Positions 8,449-19,411 of a DNA stretch of 64,000 nucleotides are shown here, in pieces. Origin of the DNA: Candidatus Gallimonas merdigallinarum. GTDB taxonomy: Bacteria > Bacillota > Clostridia > Christensenellales > Borkfalkiaceae. The stretch is from positions 1-64,000 of the forward strand of contig CAJFFP010000006.1 in assembly GCA_904373325.1 (NCBI GenBank), in the 5' to 3' direction. Both the position numbers and the translations under genes were made by a program. Below the pieces are notes generated by a model. It did no database searches, was not told the origin of the DNA, and saw only the letters and a program-made list of their open reading frames with translations. Each line of letters opens with the position of its first letter. Position 1 is the first letter of the stretch.

Positions 8449-8477
8449 TTGCATTCGGCGCGCGGTCGTGCTATAAT
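8449..8477 (+). promoter_or_regulatory. Promoter of the PHP gene, placed for a leaderless transcript
   Basis: TTGCAT (8449-8454), a 17-base spacer and TATAAT (8472-8477) with an extended TGC before it. Only six bases separate the -10 from ATG 8484, so transcription should start on or next to the A of the start codon. Confidence 0.8.
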
Positions 8478-8483
8478 GCAGGC

Positions 8484-9305
8484 ATGAAACTTACCGACGT
8501 ACACACGCACAGCACGTTTTCCGCGGACGGGATCACCCCGCTCGCGGATATGCTCGCCCGCGCGGAAGAGCTCGGCGTCGCCTACTACGGCGTTTCCGAG
8601 CACTTCGACTACGACTATCTCGCCGACGGCGTCCTCGTCGAGGGAAAAACCGTACCCATGACCGACGCGGCGGCTTACTTCGCCTGCGCGCGCAAACTGC
8701 AAGCCGAACGCGGACATGGTACCCGCCTTCTCGTCGGCGGAGAGTTCGGATACACGCCGAACAAGCGCGCCCATGCCATGTATGCGGACGTGATCGCGCG
8801 GTACAAGCCCGACTTCGTCGTGAACAGCGTGCATACGGTGGACGGGCATGACGCGTGGTTTGCGGAATACTTCGTCGGCAAGACGAAGGAGACCGCCTAC
8901 CGCGCCTACCTTCTGCGCGTGCGCGAGAGTCTGGATGCGCCCTACCGTTACGACATTGTGGCACACCTCGGCTACGTTGCGCGGAACGCCCCCTACCCCG
9001 ACCGCGCCATGCACTATACGGACTATGCGGACCTCCTCGACGACATTCTGCGCGGGGTCATTATGCGCGATAAAATTCTGGAAGTCAACTCGTCCGCGCG
9101 CGGCGCGGGAGATTTTATCCCCGCCACGGACGTGCTTCAACGGTACTTTGCCCTCGGCGGGCGGCTCGTCTCGTTCGCCTCGGACGCGCACGGCGCAGAC
9201 CGCATCTGCGCGGGACGGGAAACCGTCGTTTCCGCGCTCCGCGCCATCGGCTTCACGCATATCGCGGTTCCCGACTGCGGCAAACGGCACTTTGTGGAAA
9301 TCTGA
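8484..9305 (+). CDS. PHP-domain phosphatase, histidinol-phosphatase (HisK/HisJ) type
   Basis: A 273-residue metal-dependent phosphoesterase of the polymerase-and-histidinol-phosphatase family. Metal ligands appear in order: DVHTHSTFSADG, VSEHFDYDYL, LVGGEFGYTPN, VVNSVHTVDG, DIVAHLGYV, and FASDAHGAD near the end. In histidine synthesis the HisK type hydrolyses L-histidinol phosphate. No other his gene is in the window, so the substrate is uncertain. The start is fixed by the promoter: an upstream in-frame ATG at 8445 precedes the -35 box. There is essentially no room for a leader. Confidence 0.85.
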   Translation: MKLTDVHTHSTFSADGITPLADMLARAEELGVAYYGVSEHFDYDYLADGVLVEGKTVPMTDAAAYFACARKLQAERGHGTRLLVGGEFGYTPNKRAHAMYADVIARYKPDFVVNSVHTVDGHDAWFAEYFVGKTKETAYRAYLLRVRESLDAPYRYDIVAHLGYVARNAPYPDRAMHYTDYADLLDDILRGVIMRDKILEVNSSARGAGDFIPATDVLQRYFALGGRLVSFASDAHGADRICAGRETVVSALRAIGFTHIAVPDCGKRHFVEI

Positions 9306-9374
9306 CCGCGCTCAGATGCACCGCAAAACCGCCCCTGACGGGATACAAAGCAATCGGAATTTTGTAAGCGACAG

Positions 9375-9406
9375 AGCCGCCCGCCGCAAAATTGCGACGG
9401 GCGGCT
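9375..9406. terminator. Terminator-like hairpin after the PHP gene
   Basis: A 13-bp stem with one mismatch (9375-9387 with 9394-9406) and a six-base loop, between convergent genes. The T-run on either side is poor. Confidence 0.45.
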
Positions 9407-9462
9407 TGCAATTTGATTGCGAAACGCTGATGACGGCGTTCCCCTCCCGCTTTTGAAAGCGC

Positions 9463-9490
9463 TGCGCCCGCAGCTTCCGCTGCGGGCGCA
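9463..9490. terminator. Terminator-like hairpin beyond gyrA
   Basis: A perfect 12-bp stem (9463-9474 with 9479-9490) around TTCC, 33 bases past the gyrA stop. It has a weak T-rich tail in both directions. Confidence 0.55.
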
Positions 9491-9522
9491 TTCATTATCT
9501 TTCAACTATTATCCCAAACGGA

Positions 9523-12159
9523 TTATTCGCCATCCGTTTCGGATTCTGCGGGAGAGTCGTTCCCGCCCTCCCCTTCGGACATGGTACCCTCGGTTGCGTC
9601 GTCCGTTTCGTCCGCGCCCTCGGCGAGGTCCTCGGGCGAGAGGTCGGCAGCCGTCTCTTCGGGCGCTTCGACTTCCGCCTCGTCGTCCTTTTCGGTGACG
9701 GCAACGGTGGCGACCACGCCGTCGCGCACGTTCATGAGCCGCACGCCGCGGGTATTGCGCCCGATCTGCGAAATGCTCTCCGCGTGCATACGGATGACGA
9801 TGCCCGCAGACGTGACGAGCATGACGTCGTCGTCATCGGAGACGAGCTTCATATTCACGAGCGCGCCCGTCTTTTCGTTGAACACGCCCGCCTTGATGCC
9901 CTTGCCGCCGCGCGTCTGCACGCGGTAATCGGCGGGATCGGTGCGCTTGCCGTAGCCGTTCTCGGAGACGGTGAGAATATCGTACCCCTCTTTGAGAACG
10001 AGCATATCGACGACGGCGTCGCCCTCCGCGAGGTTGATGGCGCGCACGCCCATCGTATCGCGCCCCATCGGGCGGACGTTCTCTTCGGAGAAGCGGATAC
10101 ACTTGCCGGAACGCGAGGCGACGACGATCTCGTCCGAGCCTGTCGCGAACTGTACGGAGATGAGCTCGTCGCCCTCGGAAATTTTAATGGCGATCTTGCC
10201 GCTGCGCATGATGCGGTCGAACTCGCTCGTGGCGGTCTTTTTGATGAGACCGTTCTTGGTCGCCATCACAAGATACCCCGTGCCGTTTTCCGCAACGGGC
10301 AGAATGGCGGCGATCTTCTCGCCCGCGTTGAGCTGGACGATATTGACGATCGCCCGTCCGCGCGCGGTGCGGTTCGCCTCGGGGATCTGATACCCCTTGA
10401 TGGAGTACACCTTGCCGAAGTTGGAGAAGAGCAGGATATTGTTATGCGTGGAGCATACGAACATCTGCTCGACGAAGTCGTCCTCCTTCGGGCGATGCCC
10501 CGTGATGCCCACGCCGCCGCGATTCTGCGCGCGGTATTCGGCAACGGGGAAACGCTTCACATAGCCCGAATGGGTCATGGAAATGACGACGTCCTCCTCG
10601 TCGATGAGGTCCTCGTCCTCGATCTCGCCGTAATCGACGGAGATCTCCGTCTTTCTCTCGGAGGGATATTTCGCCTTGATGGCAAGCAGATCGTTCTTGA
10701 TGATTTCGAGCACGCGCCATTCGCTCCCGAGAATGTCTTTGAGGTCAGCGATCGTTGCGCGCAGCCCTTCCAGCTCCTCTTTGAGCTTCTCCACTTCGAG
10801 GGAAGTGAGACGCTGCAAGCGCATTTCGAGAATCGCGTTCGCCTGCCGCTCGGAAAGCTCGAACGCGGCGGTCAGGCGTTCCGTCGCCTCGTTCTTATCC
10901 GCCGATTCCTTGATGATCCTGATGACCTCGTCGATATTGGCGAGCGCAAGGACAAGCCCTTCGACGATATGCGCGCGCTCCTCGGTGCGGGCAAGATCGA
11001 ACTTCGTGCGGCGGACGATGACTTCCTTCTGGTGGTCGAGATAGTACACGAGAATCTCGCGCAGGTTGAGGACTTTCGGCTCGGTGCCGTTCTCGACGAG
11101 CGCCAAAAGGATAATGCCGTCGGAAGTCTGCAAATTGGTGTGCTTGTAGAGGGAGTTCAGGACGACCTGCGGGTTCGCGTCCTTCTTGCATTCGATGACG
11201 ACGCGCATACCGTCGCGCCCCGACTCCTCGCGGATATCCGAAATGCCTTCGAGGCGTTTATCGCGTACCATGTTCGCGATCGTCTCGATGAGCTGGGCTT
11301 TGTTGACCTGATAGGGAATTTCGGTGACGACGATGCGGCTTCTTAAATTCCCGCCCGTGCCGTGCTCCTCGATCTCGCATTTGGAGCGGATGACGATGTT
11401 CCCCTGCCCCGTACGGTACGCCTTGCGGATCCCGCTGCGCCCCATGATGATGCCGCCCGTGGGGAAGTCGGGCGCGGGGATGTAGTTCATCAGTTCGTCG
11501 ACCGTGATGTCGGGATTTTCGATGAGCGCGACCGTGCCGTCGATGACCTCGGCGAGGTTGTGCGGCGGGATATTCGTCGCCATACCGACGGCGATACCGT
11601 CCGAACCGTTGACGAGCAGGTTGGGGAAGCGCGCCGTGAGCACGGCGGGTTCCATCTCGTTGCCGTCGAAGTTGGGGAAGAAATCCACCGTCTCCTTATC
11701 GAGATCGCGCAGCATTTCCGCGGCGAGTTTACTTAGGCGCGCCTCGGTATAACGCATTGCCGCGGGGGGATCGCCGTCCACCGAGCCGAAGTTGCCGTGT
11801 CCGTCGACGAGCGGGAAGTTGATGGAGAAATCCTGCGCCAGACGCACGAGCGCGTCGTACACCGAAATGTCGCCGTGCGGGTGGAATTTACCCAGAACGT
11901 CACCGACGATACGCGCGCACTTGCGGTACGCCTTCTCGTTGTACAGCCCCATTTCGTGCATGGAGTAGAGGATTCTCCTGTGAACGGGTTTGAGTCCGTC
12001 GCGCACGTCGGGAATGGCGCGGGACTTATTGACCGCCATCGCGTAGGCGATGAAGGAGCGTTTCAGCTCGTCGTCGACCTCGACGTCGAGGATCTTGGTC
12101 ATTTCGAGCGTCTTTTTAAATTCTTCGGTCAGCTCGGGACTTGTCTCTTTTTTAGCCAT
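9523..12159 (-). CDS. gyrA: DNA gyrase subunit A, with Ile at the quinolone Ser83 position
   Basis: An 878-residue breakage-reunion subunit of DNA gyrase, which introduces negative supercoils with GyrB. The N-terminal domain includes [21 protein letters not shown] and [11 protein letters not shown] with the catalytic Tyr. The C-terminal beta-pinwheel region (from about 500) contains the GyrA-box-like [10 protein letters not shown]. The tail is acidic ([18 protein letters not shown]). The quinolone-resistance region reads [20 protein letters not shown]. The residue matching E. coli Ser83 is Ile98 (codon ATT, 11866-11868), while Asp87 is kept. A GTG at 12180 is rejected because it lies in front of the AGAGG ribosome site used by ATG 12159. 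Confidence 0.96.
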   Translation of the reverse strand: MAKKETSPELTEEFKKTLEMTKILDVEVDDELKRSFIAYAMAVNKSRAIPDVRDGLKPVHRRILYSMHEMGLYNEKAYRKCARIVGDVLGKFHPHGDISVYDALVRLAQDFSINFPLVDGHGNFGSVDGDPPAAMRYTEARLSKLAAEMLRDLDKETVDFFPNFDGNEMEPAVLTARFPNLLVNGSDGIAVGMATNIPPHNLAEVIDGTVALIENPDITVDELMNYIPAPDFPTGGIIMGRSGIRKAYRTGQGNIVIRSKCEIEEHGTGGNLRSRIVVTEIPYQVNKAQLIETIANMVRDKRLEGISDIREESGRDGMRVVIECKKDANPQVVLNSLYKHTNLQTSDGIILLALVENGTEPKVLNLREILVYYLDHQKEVIVRRTKFDLARTEERAHIVEGLVLALANIDEVIRIIKESADKNEATERLTAAFELSERQANAILEMRLQRLTSLEVEKLKEELEGLRATIADLKDILGSEWRVLEIIKNDLLAIKAKYPSERKTEISVDYGEIEDEDLIDEEDVVISMTHSGYVKRFPVAEYRAQNRGGVGITGHRPKEDDFVEQMFVCSTHNNILLFSNFGKVYSIKGYQIPEANRTARGRAIVNIVQLNAGEKIAAILPVAENGTGYLVMATKNGLIKKTATSEFDRIMRSGKIAIKISEGDELISVQFATGSDEIVVASRSGKCIRFSEENVRPMGRDTMGVRAINLAEGDAVVDMLVLKEGYDILTVSENGYGKRTDPADYRVQTRGGKGIKAGVFNEKTGALVNMKLVSDDDDVMLVTSAGIVIRMHAESISQIGRNTRGVRLMNVRDGVVATVAVTEKDDEAEVEAPEETAADLSPEDLAEGADETDDATEGTMSEGEGGNDSPAESETDGE

Positions 12160-12177
12160 AAAAAACACCTCTTTGTT

Positions 12178-12383
12178 CACACTTTTTCTTTCAAACTGAT
12201 GAAAGAAAAAGTCGTGATTTTGAGAGACAACCCGCGGGTACGCCTGCGGCTGACCGCGTGTTTTCTCTCGGCGGTGATAGATAGCAACAGTATAGCATCA
12301 CCGCCTTCACTCTTTCGTCATAAGCGCAGGTGTGCGCAAATTGAGTACCGCAGCGGAAGGCAACCTTCCTCGCGGACGTGATG
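12178..12383 (+). repeat. Structured dispersed element, copy L1 (beside gyrA)
   Basis: It begins 18 bases upstream of the gyrA start and reads away from it. Successive hairpins are visible. H1 (12178-12216) has CAC...GTG closing, arms ACTTTTTCTTTCA and TGAAAGAAAAAGT, and loop AACTGA. H2 runs from GAGAG near 12222 to CTCTC near 12269 with the apex CGCCTGCGGCT. H3 has arms 12270-12278 and 12297-12305 and the conserved loop GCAACAGTATAGC. H4 is GCGCA/TGCGC followed by AAATTGAG. H5 is GGAAGG/CCTTCC. Other copies are at 14.7, 19.4, 46.1 and 52.7 kb. Confidence 0.75.
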
Positions 12384-12424
12384 AATAACTATTACTTTCC
12401 CAACTTGGTAAATTTGCTATAAAT

Positions 12425-12577
12425 CACAGATACAAGCAAAATCGCTATTTTGCGCAGTATGCCCCTAATTGTTGCGCAAGCAACTTTCAGGTAGGTGTGA
12501 ATGCGGGCGAACAGAGCGGGAGGTGCGGTTAGCGCACGCCCTCCCCCTCATCCGTCTGCTTCGCAGACACTTGTCTT
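12425..12577. repeat. Further repeat fragments in the gyrB-gyrA gap
   Basis: Contains an H5-like hairpin (GCAAAAT/ATTTTGC), a GTTGC/GCAAC hairpin, and a CCCCCTCATCC...GTCTGCTTCGCAGAC palindrome. The latter resembles interspersed repeats of GC-rich gut Clostridia; that resemblance is from memory and unverified. No coding potential is seen. Confidence 0.5.
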
Positions 12578-12712
12578 GGCGGCGCTAAGGAAGAGGCGCC
12601 GCCTGCGGGCACGAAATTGCCCTTGATATGGCAATTTCTTAGTTCGCGGCGCGCGCACACCGCACTGCGGTGGTGCGCATAACGCGCCGCTCACCCCCGA
12701 GGGGGAAGGCAA
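12578..12712 (+). repeat. Second structured element family, copy IIa
   Basis: Hairpin A1 has arms GGCGGCGC and GCGCCGCC around TAAGGAAGAG. A2 is GAAATTGCC/GGCAATTTC, nearly invariant in all copies. A3 is GCGCA...TGCGC with an inner GCGG pair. CATAACGCGC and CTCACCCC then GAGGG..GGCAAG follow. Related copies are at 14942, 45761, 52821 and 53217. Confidence 0.75.
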
Positions 12713-12794
12713 GGGGCGGGCGCGTACCCGCAACTTCCTGCTCAAATCACGGAATTTTGTCGTCCCTTTGGACGAGAAAATTCGTGAATACCTT

Positions 12795-14729
<1,935 letters not shown>

Positions 14730-14730
14730 T

Positions 14731-15150
14731 CACAGATTTTTCCCGAACTGACGTCGTCGCGGCGGAGCGCACCCTGCGGGCGATTCGGCTACGCCGAACG
14801 CCGCGCTTAAAACGCTCGCCGCTCCTCTTCGCAAAAAATCTTTCTGCAAAATCTTTTTTGCGAGAACTGTGGAATAAAAATATCGTGATGTTTTAAGACA
14901 ACCCATTGCACGGCATAAATGCCTGACAATGTGTTTGTCTCAACCGCGCCAATGGAAAGCGCGGTTTCGGTCACGAAATTGCCCTTGATATGGCAATTTC
15001 TCAGTTCGCGCATACGCCGACCTCTCGCCGCCGCTATTTTCGCAACAGTATAGCACGCGGCGGCTCACTCTTTCCCCATAAGTCGCAAGCGACACATTGA
15101 GAGCGCGGGCGCAAAATGCAATTTTGCTTGCGCGAGATTTTTAAATCCTC
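14731..15150 (+). repeat. Structured dispersed element, copy L2 with two nested modules (beside gyrB)
   Basis: It begins 22 bases upstream of the gyrB start and reads away. H1 left arm and loop (CAC, AGATTTTTCCCG, AACTGA) are followed by module III (14752-14872), then the distal H1 strand and CGTGATG. H2 has apex GGCATAAATGCC in place of the usual one. A copy of family II (14942 to about 15026) is nested before H3. H3 arms are 15027-15034 and 15057-15064 around GCAACAGTATAGC. H4 is GTCGC/GCGAC. H5 is GCAAAAT (15111-15117) with ATTTTGC (15121-15127). The whole gap to dus is otherwise empty. Confidence 0.75.
14752..14872 (+). repeat. Module III, direct copy
   Basis: About 120 bases with two hairpins: GCGGCGGAGCG...CGCTCGCCGC with inner TTCGGC/GCCGAA, then CGCAAAAAA/TTTTTTGCG. 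It is nearly identical, in inverted orientation, to 46022-46137. In both places it is inserted immediately after the AACTGA loop of H1. Confidence 0.8.
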
Positions 15151-15253
15151 TTCCCAAAAAGCCGCGTTGCGTTCCTTGACACAAATCCCATTCCCATGGG
15201 GAGATTTTAACCGAATTTATTATACCACAGGCGCAAAAAAAAGTACAGTAAAA

Positions 15254-15322
15254 CGGCATGGATTTGCCGAAATTTTCCATGCCGACAGCAAAAAAGGCGC
15301 GTATTTTCGTCTACACGCCTTT
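15254..15322 (-). terminator. Terminator region downstream of dus
   Basis: On the minus strand a 10-bp stem (15322-15313 with 15302-15293) is followed by TTTTTTGC, about 60 bases past the dus stop. A second 8-bp hairpin (CGGCATGG/CCATGCCG) lies at 15254-15284. Confidence 0.7.
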
Positions 15323-15380
15323 ATAATATGTTTGCAATGGGGGGATACGCTTCCCGCCATGCGCGTTTTTACGGCATATT

Positions 15381-16355
15381 TTACGATGAAACGCCCGTTT
15401 CGGGCGGCGCGGAGAACGCGCCTTCGGGAAACACCTCTTCCGCCACGGCGCGGAGGGCTTCGACGGTATCCGCCGAAAAGAGCCGCCGCTTGTACTCCGC
15501 CGCGCCCCTGACGCCCTTGCAGTAGAACGCCGCCATCTTGCGCATAAAGACGATTGCGAACCGCTCGCCGTACAGCGCAAGCGTTTCGTCAAGCTGGCGG
15601 AAAAAGAGTTCGCGCATGGGCGGCGCTTCCGTGCCGAGAATATCGCAGAACGTCTGCGGGCGGTAGAGCGCGGCGCGGGCGATCATCACCCCGTCCGCCC
15701 CCGTGCGCTCCGTCATCTTTTCCGCGTCGCTCCTCGACCAGATCCCGCCGTTCGCAATGACGGGGATATGCACGGCGTTCTTTGCCGCGGCGATCTCCGC
15801 GTAATCGGGCGCGCCCGCATACAGCTTGTCGCGCGTTCTGCCGTGAACCGTGATCATGCACGCCCCCGCGCCCTCGCACAACCGCGCAAACTCCGCGGCG
15901 ATCTTTTTTTCGGGCGCAACGCCGATGCGGAACTTGACGGAGATCCGTTTCCCGCTCTTTGCGCATTCGGAGATGACCTTCTCCGCAAGCGGGAGATTTT
16001 CCATGAGCGCGTTGCCGTCGCCGTTCGAGACGATCTTGGGCATGGGGCAGCCCATGTTGATATCGATGAGGTCGAAGGGCGACAAGTCCTCGCTCTCGCA
16101 CGCCGCGCGCATGATCGCGGGATCGCTCCCGAAGATCTGCGCCGCCTTGGGCGATTCCTCGCCGCAATAAAGGAGCTTTCTCGTCTCCTCGCTGCCGTAG
16201 GCAAGCCCCTTGCAGCTCACCATCTCCGTAAACGTCAGCCCCGCGCCGAGACGCATGCACATGGTGCGGAAGGGATAGTTCGTATATCCCGCGAGCGGCG
16301 CGAGGAACACGTTGTTCGGGCATACCATGCCCGCGATATTCAGCTCACGAATCAC
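15381..16355 (-). CDS. dus: tRNA-dihydrouridine synthase, DusB type
   Basis: A 324-residue FMN-dependent enzyme that reduces uridine to dihydrouridine in the tRNA D-loop using NADPH. The TIM barrel is visible from NNVFLAPLAGYTNYPFR. The catalytic Cys103 is in DINMGCPMPKIVSNGDGNALM, and ITVHGRTRDKLYAG and PVIANGGIWSRSDAEKM are FMN and phosphate-binding segments. The start overlaps the yabN stop by 11 bases, so it is translationally coupled and the last gene of the spoVT-yabM-yabN-dus string. In Bacillus yabO/yabP follow at this place, so the neighbour differs here. Confidence 0.93.
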   Translation of the reverse strand: MIRELNIAGMVCPNNVFLAPLAGYTNYPFRTMCMRLGAGLTFTEMVSCKGLAYGSEETRKLLYCGEESPKAAQIFGSDPAIMRAACESEDLSPFDLIDINMGCPMPKIVSNGDGNALMENLPLAEKVISECAKSGKRISVKFRIGVAPEKKIAAEFARLCEGAGACMITVHGRTRDKLYAGAPDYAEIAAAKNAVHIPVIANGGIWSRSDAEKMTERTGADGVMIARAALYRPQTFCDILGTEAPPMRELFFRQLDETLALYGERFAIVFMRKMAAFYCKGVRGAAEYKRRLFSADTVEALRAVAEEVFPEGAFSAPPETGVSS

Positions 16356-17736
16356 GCTTCGCCTCGTCCATGTACCGCGCGCGTTCCTCCGCGGAGAGCG
16401 CGTTCACGTCCTTGCCGTCCGCAAGCACGCGCGCCTCGAACGCCGTGTACTCCTTCTGCGCGCGCTTTGCGCGGTCAAGGAGCGCCTGCTCGCAGTCCAC
16501 GCCCGCCGTGCGCCCTAGCGCGGCGCACTCCCACAAAATTTCGGAGAGCGCAGCCTCGGCATCCGCCTTCTCCTTGGCGTTTTCAAAGGCGGTCAGAGAC
16601 GACGAGAGACGGGCGGAGACCTCCGCCGCCGTTCCGCGCGCCCAGCCCCCTTTTTCCATGCGCTTGCGCACCTTCTGCGCGCGCAGCAGCGCGGGGAAGC
16701 CTTCGGGAACGTCGTTGACGGAGTCGGAGAACGTCTCCTGTCCCTTCTCCTTCATCTTGTTCTTTTCCCACACGGTGAGCGCGCCGTCCGCGCCCGCCGC
16801 CCTGTCGCTCCCGAACACGTGCGTGTGCCGCGTGATGAGCTTCTCGCACACCCCGGAGAGAACGTCCGTCATGTTGAAGTTGCCGCGCTCCTCCTCGATG
16901 AGGGTGTGGAACGCCGCCTGCATGATGACGTCGCCCGCCTCCTCGCACATCTTCGCGGGGTCGTCCGCGTCGATCGCGTCCACCAGCTCGTAAGCCTCTT
17001 CGATGGCGTTGATGCGGATGCTCGAATGCGTCTGCACCCTGTCCCACGGGCAGCCGTCGGGCGCGCGCAGACGCTTTAAAATGGCGATGAAATCCCAAAG
17101 ATCGAACCGTTTCTTTTCCAGAAGCGGCACGTCGGGCAGGACGAGCGCGCAGGTCGCGTCGTACGACTTCTGGCGGTCCGCCTCGAAGAGCGCGATCTTT
17201 TGCGCCTTGCTGCCGCAGACGAAGAACGCGGGCGATTCGTCGCCGAACGCGTCGCAGAGCGCGAGCTTGACGTCCGCCGCCTGCACCCTGTCGGCAAGAT
17301 CGTACACGACGAGCGGGCGGACGAGCTTCGCCGCCGTCACGTCGTACGCCGAAAGGGCGAGGAAATCGCCGATCCCCGCCTTTGCCGCCGCCGCGGACGC
17401 CTTGGAAACGCCGTCGACGGCGATCGTTTGGCGATATTGCATGAGCGCGCGCGCCGCCCTGTCCTCCGCGGGAGAGCCGTCCACGCAGTAGCAGACGTTC
17501 TGCTCCTTTCCCGCGCGGCGCACCTCGCGCACGATGTTTTTCACGAGCGCGTCGTAGCTGCGGCTGCGCTCGTAGAACTCGTCGAAACTCTCAAACGCGA
17601 TCCCCGCGTCCGTCAAGCTCTGCGCCGACGGATGCGTTTGCGTGCGCACGAACACTCTGTCCGCCGCCTTTGCCGCGGCAAGTCCGCGCGCCGTTACGTC
17701 GCCCCGCTCTGCGCCCAATCCGATGACTGTGATCAT
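16345..17736 (-). CDS. yabN: YabN-like: tetrapyrrole-methylase domain fused to MazG pyrophosphohydrolase
   Basis: A 463-residue fusion. Residues 1 to about 210 resemble the SAM-dependent tetrapyrrole methylase fold (MITVIGLGAERGDVTARGLAAAKAADRVFVRT; YCVDGSPAED in place of the GDP loop). Residues about 215-463 are a tandem MazG domain (LRAPDGCPWDRVQTHSSI, EEAYELVDAIDADD, EEAGDVIMQAAFH, FTTRHxHVFG-like LITRHTHVFG, VWEKNKMKEKG). MazG hydrolyses NTPs to NMP and PPi, and the N-terminal domain's role is unclear in the family. It lies directly after yabM, in the Bacillus order. The ATG at 17736 has GGTGAAGGG just before it, and the yabM frame runs through its first 146 bases. Confidence 0.93.
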   Translation of the reverse strand: MITVIGLGAERGDVTARGLAAAKAADRVFVRTQTHPSAQSLTDAGIAFESFDEFYERSRSYDALVKNIVREVRRAGKEQNVCYCVDGSPAEDRAARALMQYRQTIAVDGVSKASAAAAKAGIGDFLALSAYDVTAAKLVRPLVVYDLADRVQAADVKLALCDAFGDESPAFFVCGSKAQKIALFEADRQKSYDATCALVLPDVPLLEKKRFDLWDFIAILKRLRAPDGCPWDRVQTHSSIRINAIEEAYELVDAIDADDPAKMCEEAGDVIMQAAFHTLIEEERGNFNMTDVLSGVCEKLITRHTHVFGSDRAAGADGALTVWEKNKMKEKGQETFSDSVNDVPEGFPALLRAQKVRKRMEKGGWARGTAAEVSARLSSSLTAFENAKEKADAEAALSEILWECAALGRTAGVDCEQALLDRAKRAQKEYTAFEARVLADGKDVNALSAEERARYMDEAKRDS

Positions 17737-19051
17737 AACCCTTCACCCGTTTTTTTCTGATAGTATAAAACAAATCGAGGAAAAAAGCAACCAGATAGCA
17801 GGCGTTGGCGGCAACCGCCGCGCCGTAGACCGACCACGCGGGATCGCCCACGAGCGTCTGCTGCACGAGAAACTTGACGCACACGGCGACGAGCATGGAG
17901 AGCGCGGCGCATTTCGCCTTCCCCATGCCCGTCAGGCAGGCGGAGAGCGTATCCAGCCCCGCGAGCGACGCTGCGGAGACGGACGAAAGGCGGAGGAGCG
18001 TAACGAGCGTTTCCGCCTCCCCCGCCGTCAGCGACGGATACAGGAGCGCGACAACGGGGCGCGCGAGGACGAACAGCCCCACCGCGCAGGGCGCGGCAAG
18101 CGCGACGGTGACGAGCACGGCAAGCGCGGCGCGGCGGCGCGCCTCCTCTTCCTCCCCGCGCGAGGCACACGCCGCCACGGCAGGCACGGACGCCGCCACC
18201 AGACCGTAACAAACCGTCGCGGGCAGTCCGATGAGGGAAGCCGCGCTCCCCGCGAACAGACCGTACAGCGAGACCGCCTCCGCCGTATGGCGGGACAAAA
18301 GCCGCACGATGACGACGCTGTCCAGCATATGCGAGAGCGGCAGGAGCGCGGCGGCAGCCATGACGGGCAGGGCGGCAAAGAACACACCCATGTCCGCGGG
18401 GCGGCGCACGGAAAGCCGCTTCCCCAAGCGTACGCGCCCCTCTCCGCGGGCGCGCGCGGCAAGGAAAAAGAGCGCGAACAGCTCGGAGACGGTCACGGCG
18501 AGCAGCGCCGCCTGCGCGGCGCGGACGGGATCGCCCGCAAAGCGCGAAGCGAACGCCAATCCCGCCCCCGCCTTGACGATCTGTTCCACGATCTCCGAGA
18601 GCGCCGTGGGGAGCATATCGCTCTTTCCCTGATAATACCCCCGCAGCACCGCGACGAGCGCGACAAGCAGGACGGCGGGCGCGAGAGCGAGATAGCACCC
18701 GACAAGCCCGCCGTCGCCCTGCCAGCGGGCGACGGCGGGCGCAAGCAGGCACATGAGCGCAGTCCCCAAAAGTCCCGGGATCGCAAACAGCCGCAGCGCG
18801 GTTTTCAGCGTGCCGCTGTCCTTGCCCGCCGCCCGCTCCGCGGCGACCGTCCGCGCGAGCGCAGCCGGCACGCCCGCAGAGGAAAAGGTGAGCATGAGGC
18901 AGAAGAGCGGATACGCCATCTGATACAGCCCCATGCCGTACCCGCCCAGAAGATTGGCGAGCGGGATACGGTAGAGCGCGCCGATCCCCTTTGCGATGAG
19001 TCCGCCGAGGCTGACGACGGCGACGTGTCTGAAAAATACTGCGTGCTTCAT
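17591..19051 (-). CDS. yabM: YabM/SpoVB-like flippase; 3' end runs over yabN (possible frameshift)
   Basis: A polytopic MVF/MOP-superfamily lipid-linked oligosaccharide flippase of the SpoVB/YabM group. The N-terminus FRHVAVVSLGGLIAKGIGALYRIPLANLLGGYGMGLYQMAYPLF is diagnostic, and about twelve to fourteen helices follow. The genuine protein seems to end near residue 434 after FFLDLFYTIRKK. The remaining 50 residues are Arg/Gly-rich out-of-frame reading of yabN. At 17750-17756 there is a run of seven A (minus strand). One extra A would give a TGA overlapping the yabN ATG (ATGA), and one fewer gives TGA eight bases earlier. The stop is therefore doubtful. Confidence 0.85.
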   Translation of the reverse strand: MKHAVFFRHVAVVSLGGLIAKGIGALYRIPLANLLGGYGMGLYQMAYPLFCLMLTFSSAGVPAALARTVAAERAAGKDSGTLKTALRLFAIPGLLGTALMCLLAPAVARWQGDGGLVGCYLALAPAVLLVALVAVLRGYYQGKSDMLPTALSEIVEQIVKAGAGLAFASRFAGDPVRAAQAALLAVTVSELFALFFLAARARGEGRVRLGKRLSVRRPADMGVFFAALPVMAAAALLPLSHMLDSVVIVRLLSRHTAEAVSLYGLFAGSAASLIGLPATVCYGLVAASVPAVAACASRGEEEEARRRAALAVLVTVALAAPCAVGLFVLARPVVALLYPSLTAGEAETLVTLLRLSSVSAASLAGLDTLSACLTGMGKAKCAALSMLVAVCVKFLVQQTLVGDPAWSVYGAAVAANACYLVAFFLDLFYTIRKKRVKGYDHSHRIGRRAGRRNGARTCRGKGGGQSVRAHANASVGAELDGRGDRV

Positions 19052-19140
19052 TATGTAAGGGCGCGGCGCAAAACGCCATCGCCCCTGTTCCGCTCCGTCC
19101 GTACGGCAGCAATCTTCGCGCGGCTCCCCCCATGCGCCTG

Positions 19141-19408
19141 CACCCGCATTCTCGCAAGCAAAATCGCATTTTGCGCCCTTAACTTATCGTTTACAAAAAG
19201 AATTCTAAATCTCGCGCAAGCAAAATCGCATTTTGCGCCAGCGCCCTCAATTTGCGCATACCTGCGCTTTTGCAGAAAAGTGAGCCGCCGCGAGCTATAC
19301 TGTTGCGAAACAGCGGCGGCGAGAAAAACCGAATGCAGAGCGCAGCGAACATTGGGTTTTTCTGAGAAATCACGAAGATTTTTCCCGTCAGTTCGGGAAA
19401 AATCTGTG
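19141..19408 (-). repeat. Structured dispersed element, copy L3 (3' of spoVT)
   Basis: Reading on the minus strand from four bases past the spoVT stop. H1 has CAC, arms AGATTTTTCCCG (19405-19394) and CGGGAAAAATCT (19387-19376), loop AACTGA and GTG at 19373-19371. H2 is GAGAAAAACC...GGTTTTTCTC. H3 arms are 19320-19313 and 19291-19284 around GCAACAGTATAGC. H4 is GCGCA/TGCGC with AAATTGAG. H5 is GCAAAAT/ATTTTGC at 19236-19220. A second partial H5 lies near 19150-19170. H1 may double as the spoVT terminator. The rest of the 360-base gap before yabM shows no gene. Confidence 0.75.
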
Positions 19409-19411
19409 AAC

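Noticed and set aside
7419..9290. A 623-codon minus-strand frame
   Set aside because: Antisense to the NlpC/P60 and PHP genes, both of which have motifs, promoters and ribosome sites.
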